Positions 58,703 to 64,000 of a stretch of DNA of 64,000 nt are shown here, in pieces. The position numbers were made by a program, and so were the translations under genes. Source of the DNA: Ananas comosus. Its lineage: Eukaryota > Streptophyta > Magnoliopsida > Poales > Bromeliaceae. The DNA lies in contig NC_033623.1 in the NCBI RefSeq assembly GCF_001540865.1, positions 5,848,134 through 5,912,133 on the forward strand. Direction: 5' to 3'. Below the pieces are notes generated by a model. That model saw only the letters and a list, made by a program, of their open reading frames with translations, was not told the origin of the DNA and did not search any database. Within the stretch, counting starts at the first letter, position 1. Every line of letters begins with the position of its first letter.

Positions 58703-59100
58703 GATGATGGTGGTAGGGTGTGGTAGATGGTGGTGGATGGTGGTAGTAGAGTTGGAACAAGGGTTAGAAACTTAGAAGCACCAAGTGGGTGGTGCTTCTA
58801 AAAGTATCCTAGCTCAACTCTCTCTCTCTCTCTATATATATATATAGAGAGAGAGAGTCCGGCTGGGATACTATCGATAGCACCAAGGGTTTGGTACTAT
58901 CGAGTTTTTCACCGTTAGATTTAACCCTTTAATTATTTTTATTCTTTAGATTATACTATCCAATCAACCACCCACGCAACCCTAGGGGGTCTACATCATC
59001 CTAACCACACATTTCTCAATCCAAGGGCTAAAAAACTAATAGCACCAATAGCTTGGTGCTATTGATAGTATTCCAGCCAAGTTCTATATATATATATATA
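58703..59100. mobile_element. MITE with ACTATCGATAG tips
   Basis: A GGTGGTGG-rich run is followed by (CT)n(TA)n(GA)n. An element then spans 58857-59087 with ends CTGGGATACTATCGATAGCACCA and its near inverted copy at 59045-59083. Confidence 0.65.
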
Positions 59101-59132
59101 ATTAAGCTACTAGATTTTTTAAAAGTATTAAG

Positions 59133-60590
59133 TGTAGTAGACTGAACTTCAGCAAATTGTAAGGTTCTAGTAGGAGAACCAACACTCGGTATCGTTGGAG
59201 AGACTTTGGTAAGGTAGAAAAGGTATTAGAACGTTTTTGAGCGAATTAGTGCAAAAACAAAATTTTCGAGATAAACCATACCTGAGCTTTTCTAGCCTTG
59301 GGGTCCGAAACTTGGCTTTTGGATCTGGACCTTGATACTCTCTATACTATATCAAAGTATCAAAGTCTAAACCTTGGGAGAGGATCCAGACCGTGTGCAT
59401 GAAATTTAGATTTCTAGCTACGGTTCGAACCCTGAGGGGAGAATTTGGACCCATTCTACACAAAACACAGGTTTGGACTTACGTGGTCCCGTCCGGACCT
59501 TACTGCAGGGTCTGGACCCTGCATAGTCTGGGACTGCTTCATAGGAGATACTATTTCTCTCTTTTAGAAGGGCCAATGTGGATATTGTGCAAGTGGGTTT
59601 TAAGCCCACTTCACCTCCCTCTATTCCTCTCATTTGGAGAGTAAAAGAGAAAGATAAAGATGAGTTTTCTTTCCTTTCTTTTGGATTTCATCTCTTCCTA
59701 GATTCCTCTAATCCTTATATTCTTCTTTTTCTCTTCATCTCCTCTATAGTTGCATGCACCTAAGATTTGGAGTGGTGCTCGACCTTAAAGAAGAGAGTGG
59801 TTTGAGGCCCAAGCTTCAACCCTAGCTTTTCTAAGGTGGGATTGGAGCTTTGTAGTTAGTAACTTTCCTTCATCTTCTATTTAGGAGATTCATGAAGATT
59901 TTGATAGAAAACCTTGTTTGAAAAAACTAAGGTTTATTTTGGTGCTTTTCGATTATGAGTTTTGAATTGAAATTGATGAGTATAGAACACACTTATAGGT
60001 TGGAATTGAAGTCCCATTGCTTTAATTTGGAGATTGGACAAGTTTTTCTTGATCTAAGATATTTTTTACCTATTTTCTTCTTAATTTTTGATGAATTTTA
60101 TGATGAGCTTTTTTGAAGCTTGTAATCCCTTAGAATTTTTTCTTAGTGTACAAGAAGTCTAGGGGGACAACTTCATTTGAGAAACGATCGGACTTTCTAC
60201 AGCTTTCCGGTGGATTTGACCTCACTGAAATTGGTGAACTCTCTTTATATCTCCTATTATGCTTATAGGACTTAATTGATGCTTTAGCATGCAATTCATG
60301 ATAACTTTGAATTTTTGAACATATGGTTTTGGCTACCCCACGTATGATGAGTTTCATTCTTATATCAGAGGCTATGGTAAAATGCATGCATGTAAAGATA
60401 CATGCGTTGGGTTCTACAATGTGCAATTCATTTGCTTAAAGCAAAATAAATTGCCTTCATGCATGTTATGGTTGAGTTGCTATACATATGTAACGCTTCA
60501 TATAGTTGAGATATGACATGTTGCATGTTTAAGATATGTTGGAACATTAAGAGTAATGTGCTTGTAAACAAGTTGAGAAATTGGGTATGA
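59133..60590 (+). mobile_element. LTR-like sequence with TCCGGA pairs, truncated
   Basis: The start TGTAGTAGACTGAAC resembles family A starts. The organisation matches family A: paired six-base palindromes (59303-59516), then a CT-rich leader (59560-59660). The 3' end GGGCGTGACA is absent, so it is truncated where the reversed LTR begins. The exact join is not visible. The open frame at 59393-59644 overlaps the array and is not protein-like. Confidence 0.5.
59303..59516 (+). promoter_or_regulatory. Palindrome pairs with TCCGGA core
   Basis: Sites around 59303/59323, 59364/59384, 59422/59442 and 59472/59492/59511 are TCCGGA or one- to two-base variants (GGTCCGAA, ATCTGGAC, GTCCGGACC). They are spaced 19-20 bp within groups and about 60 bp between groups, the same grid as the ACCGGT arrays. 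Confidence 0.45.
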
Positions 60591-62402
60591 CATATATGAC
60601 AATGCATTCGACCTCTAGGTCATTGGTTGGAATTCCGTATTTTAGATATTCTTTCCTATTCTAATTGTCCATATTTAGGATTCATACCTAGGATTCATGA
60701 TTTGTTTGACATTTAGTCCTTATTTGATCACATGTTGAGTTTTTTAATATCCCTAGAGAATGTCAATCTCTCTCATTGTCCATGTCTAAGCATACATAAA
60801 TACATATCTATATGTTTTCACATGCCAATTATTCTTGTCTAGTGGTAATTAATTATTCTACTTAGCATATATCTCATGCATGTTTGTTTGCAAGTTAAAC
60901 TACCATTTACCAATTCTTTATCACCCTTAGAAAATGTCATAACCCTAGTTAACCACATCTAGATATATACTTGTTCTATGGTAGGAATTTATCTAAACTA
61001 CCTATTATGTTATTTATTTGTCATGCATCAACTTAAAGTAAATTACACCTTAGACATGAAAACTGATCAAATCACTTTAGTGAAGCACAACTCACCTCAT
61101 TATGCTCCTAATTACTCTTCGACACTTACAATTGGGCTCCCAACGACAATTCGCCATGCTTAAAGCCTAACAAACCCGAATCTTCATGAATCGGCTCGTT
61201 TCCTCCAATTGATTACTAATGCCGCTACACTTCCAAATTAAAATTGTTGGGCATGTTCTTTTAACCTTTAATTAGAGTATTAGAGTGTCAATTTGGCTCA
61301 AAACTTCATAGGGACAAAAATCTCAATTTCAACCCTAGGTTTCTAGATCCTCAAGAACACCGCAAATTCATGGTGAATCATTTGATTAAACTAGTTTAGA
61401 ATCATATAGGATCTCTTGAAACTCTAATTTCAAAGAATTTAACAACAAACCTAAGTTAAAATCCACAAAGAACACACCTTAGTTGCAAGCTCCTCAAGCT
61501 TCACTTGCACCAGAGCTTGGTCTTCTTCTTCAAAACATCTTCGAAGCTTAATCTCCTCCAATTTCTCCTCTTTGATAGAGAGATTACAAGAAAGAGGGAG
61601 AGAGTAATGTTAGAAAGTGAGGGAAAAGAAGGGTTTGAGAGGAAAGAAACTTTTCTCTTGTGTGGAAAAGAGTGAGACGATGCGAGGTTGTTCGGCTGGT
61701 GCAAGAAAAAATGGATTGGTTCGGTCAAATCGCAAGAAACTCTTGTACCTATTAAAAATTACAGTTTCAGTTCAGTTTTGATCTGATACACCTAATTGAA
61801 GCCTTTCTGAATATCCATTTATGCTCAAATTTGACTGTCAGGCTCGATTAAAGTCAATCAAAAGTAATTTATGTTAACTTTTTAATGTTGAATTATTTTA
61901 GTTTACCAAAAGGTCTACTTACTAAAATCCTTAATAGATTGCTGGTAGGCTCAGCTTTCACTGTTTGTGTATCTGAATAACATGGAACTTTTAAATTTGG
62001 TCTCAGAAAAATAGTTTTGACAAATTTTTAATTTTTCATAATATTTTAACACTGCGAATTTTCAGCTGAAAGATAAGTTTCGTTTCTTACAGAAAATTCT
62101 AAATATCTTATGTTCGTTTCAATTTCACCATAAATTATTTCTAAATTATCTTTTACTTTTAAATTTGGTCTCAGAAAAATAGTTTTGAGTAAAAGATAAT
62201 TTTTCATAATATTTTAACACTGCGAATTTTCAGCTGAAAGATAAGTTTCGTTTCTTACAGAAAATTCTAAATATCTTATGTTCGTTTCAATTTCACCATA
62301 AATTATTTCTAAATTATCTTTTACTTTTTAAAATCTAATAAAAATAGTATTTCACACTATTTTTATTTACACTTGCTTTTATATTGAAAATCCGGTGTAC
62401 TA
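60591..62402 (-). mobile_element. Family A-like LTR, reversed, 3' end missing
   Basis: The 5' end is GGTGTACTACA... read on the minus strand from about 62402 (TGTAGTACACCGG). It has a CT/GA-rich leader at 61515-61600 and a stretch corresponding to 18919-19650 of the solo LTR. The far boundary at about 60591 is a guess; no TGTCACGCC end is found. Confidence 0.55.
61988..62340. repeat. 168-bp tandem duplication
   Basis: CTTTTAAATTTGGTCTC starts at 61988 and 62156. The two copies look identical apart from a short change (GACAAATTTTT against GAGTAAAAG), so the duplication is very recent. Confidence 0.9.
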
Positions 62403-63600
62403 CAACTGAGCCTTGAGCTTCTTGAGGTTAGCGAACGTCATGCGGGTAGGGTGTCTTGGACATTGGTGTCGTGCTGGGGACCAAATCCACGATGAGCTTG
62501 ATCTCCCGATCCGAAGGCATCCCGGATAGCTCATCAGAAAAGACGTTGGGAAACTCCTGAGCCACCGAAATCTCTACTAATGCTGATATCATGCAGTGGG
62601 CGTAGTCTACCGAAGTCAAGTAAGTTACGCACTTGTCTATCATCATCTGCCTAGCCCTGGAAGTAGAAATAGTCATGGCGAAGAAGGTGCTGTTAAATGC
62701 AGTATAGCCGTAGCATGCCTCACCCGGTGTGCTGAAGATCACTATCCGCTATTCCCAGTCAGTAATGGCATGGTGCTTAGTGAGATAGTCCATTCGAAGC
62801 ACTACATCGAACTCCTTGAGTTGCATTAGTGCCAAATCTACTAGAAACATGCGCTCGTCCAATTACTAGGCACGACTGAAAGTACTTTACCAATAAAGTA
62901 TCTGTAGATACCTATACCCGAAGAATGGTGCCCAACAGTCTCATCACAATACCATGATCTCATACAAAAGAATGTGTAATGAAAAAGAGAGATGCACCAG
63001 TATCGAAAAGTGTTCTAGCTTGAATGCCATAAATGGAGGTTATACCTGTGACAATGTCGGCCGATTGGTCACCCTCCTAGCGTGTCATGGTATAGATGTT
63101 TCTGCCGGTGGCCTGGCATGACCATTCCTCCTAGCTGGATGCCGAGGGACGCCCAGATGTTGAGGATGCCGCATTACCCCAGTTCTGATGCGGGGTAGCT
63201 GGAGTAGATGCCACCGAGGATATTGTGTTGGACTGTAGGGGGCAGTTTGCACGAAGGTGTCCAGGCTGTCCACATCTAAAGCAATGGTTGTGGCATTGTG
63301 GGCACTCCGTTGCATTATGAACCTTGCAGTAGATGACACAAGCATGTGTACCCTACTCCTGAGATGCGGCAGAAGCATTCCACACCCCCAATTGGGACCT
63401 ATGTTGCTTGGGTGGCCACTTGGCTGGACTGGCCACCCCAAGTACTCTCGTGCGCGCTTCCTTTCCTTCCCCTTGTCCATCCTCTCGCGCTTGGCGCGCA
63501 TCATCGTTGTCCCTCGCTCTACTAGTGTGGTGTGGTCCACGTACACCCATAACGTCTTAAGATCCACCTGTTGCACAAGCTGGTAGATGCCACCACGTCG
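62403..63600 (-). pseudogene. Gypsy gag-protease-RT start, frameshifted
   Basis: Minus strand, from about 63580: VQQVDLKTLWVYVDHTTLVE-like gag, zinc knuckle CFRCGQPGHLRANC (about 63250-63295), protease ARTLFDTGASLFFI (about 63000), then EFPNVFSDELSGMPSDREI and LVPSTTPMSKTPY, the entry to RT. The frame changes between gag and the knuckle, before the protease and again after TPYPH. Sequence stops at FANLKKLKAQ, where the reversed LTR begins, so RT, RNase H and integrase are missing. Gag packages RNA and the protease matures it. The organisation fits Ty3/Gypsy, probably a chromovirus of Tekay/Del type, but the lineage is inferred only. Confidence 0.85.
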
Positions 63601-64000
63601 TCGTTGTCCTAGTTAGTTAATTCGTGAATTATTTACAAATTTTTGAAGATACAAATTAAACGGCCGTTTTCGTATTTTTTGAAAAATTCAAAAAAATACG
63701 CATTATTTTCATCAAAAATAATTATTCGCGAATTATTCGCGATTCGCGAACGATTCGCCCAAAAATTCGGCGCTCGCGGTTGCGGACTGGTGGCCGCGGG
63801 TCGCGTCGTCGCCGCTCTCATTGCTGAACTCGTCTGTGTTGTCGTCCTCCTCCTCCTCCGCCGCCCTAGCCGGCGCCGGGACCAAGAGGGCCACGGCTAG
63901 TGGTCTGGGTCGTGGAGAAAAGAGGGAGAAGTGTGGAGAAAGTGTGAGAAAGTGAGAAAGTGATTGAAGTTGTTGCGTGCTCCGCAAGCAAAGAGATGCG
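63601..64000. other. Unassigned, TTCGCGAA-rich then GC-rich
   Basis: 63617-63760 contains AATTCGTGAATTA, a CGTATTTTTTGAA/TTCAAAAAAATACG hairpin and clustered TTCGCGAA. It is followed by a GC-rich stretch with a minus-strand acidic frame (63733-63987, AEEEEDDNTDEF) that I do not recognise. It may be the start of a DNA transposon or another gene lying to the right. Confidence 0.35.

Noticed and set aside
63257..63586. Plus-strand open frame opposite Gypsy gag
   Set aside because: It is the shadow of the minus-strand zinc-knuckle region.
1..64000. tRNA, rRNA or organellar DNA segments
   Set aside because: I saw only tRNA-complementary primer sites and no cloverleaf, rRNA or plastid gene sequence, although a scan by eye can miss short ones.

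Overview
This is a window of a repeat-dominated plant nuclear genome, most likely a monocot. The evidence is an eL37 protein of plant type beginning GKGTGSFG, a plant terpene-synthase exon, plant-type Helitron, LINE, Copia and Gypsy sequences, and several kilobases of LTRs. The species cannot be named from sequence alone. There is one 25-base assembly gap (4669-4693).

Layout. 1-1507 is the 3' part of a Gypsy-type LTR (here family B) lying in a plant L1-type LINE (1508-2520, minus). 3189-3479 is the last exon of a terpene synthase (minus), with no other exon in view. 3690-4668 holds a TA-rich MITE and a CACTA end that runs into the gap. 4694-16936 is a nest of Gypsy LTRs (families A and B), a Copia-type LTR and decayed Gypsy interior with an RNase H remnant. 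16937-30214 is mainly Helitron sequence (PIF1-type helicase C-terminus, RPA-like gene, 3' hairpin plus CTAG), itself hit by two solo LTRs. The Helitron end sits in a Copia RNase H gene whose 3' LTR follows (30976-31710).

The only gene that still reads as a complete conserved protein is cytosolic ribosomal protein eL37 (33082-48852, plus). Its second intron is 15,153 bp and contains a full-length but dead Copia element (34601-41272, TSD TAAAC) and two 2.5-kb family A solo LTRs in opposite orientation only 165 bp apart. At the place where its initiator ATG is expected, the sequence reads CTG, directly after an in-frame TAA.

49.8-59.1 kb is a chain of foldback MITEs separated by TA/GA microsatellites, with one solo LTR inside a MITE (51912-54631) and a 1.3-kb tandem duplication. 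59.1-63.6 kb holds two more LTR fragments and a reversed Gypsy gag-protease fragment. The last 400 bases are unassigned.

Two architectures recur across the LTRs and are the main discovery candidates. First, LTRs carry pairs of six-base palindromes (ACCGGT, or TCCGGA in one copy) 19-22 bp apart, the pairs repeating every 60-85 bp upstream of or around a TATA box. Second, both LTR families carry a short stem-loop with compensatory base changes, followed at about 20 or about 29 nt by a pyrimidine tract and AG that looks like a 3' splice site. All repeat names, lineages and functions here are read from motifs and have not been confirmed by search.
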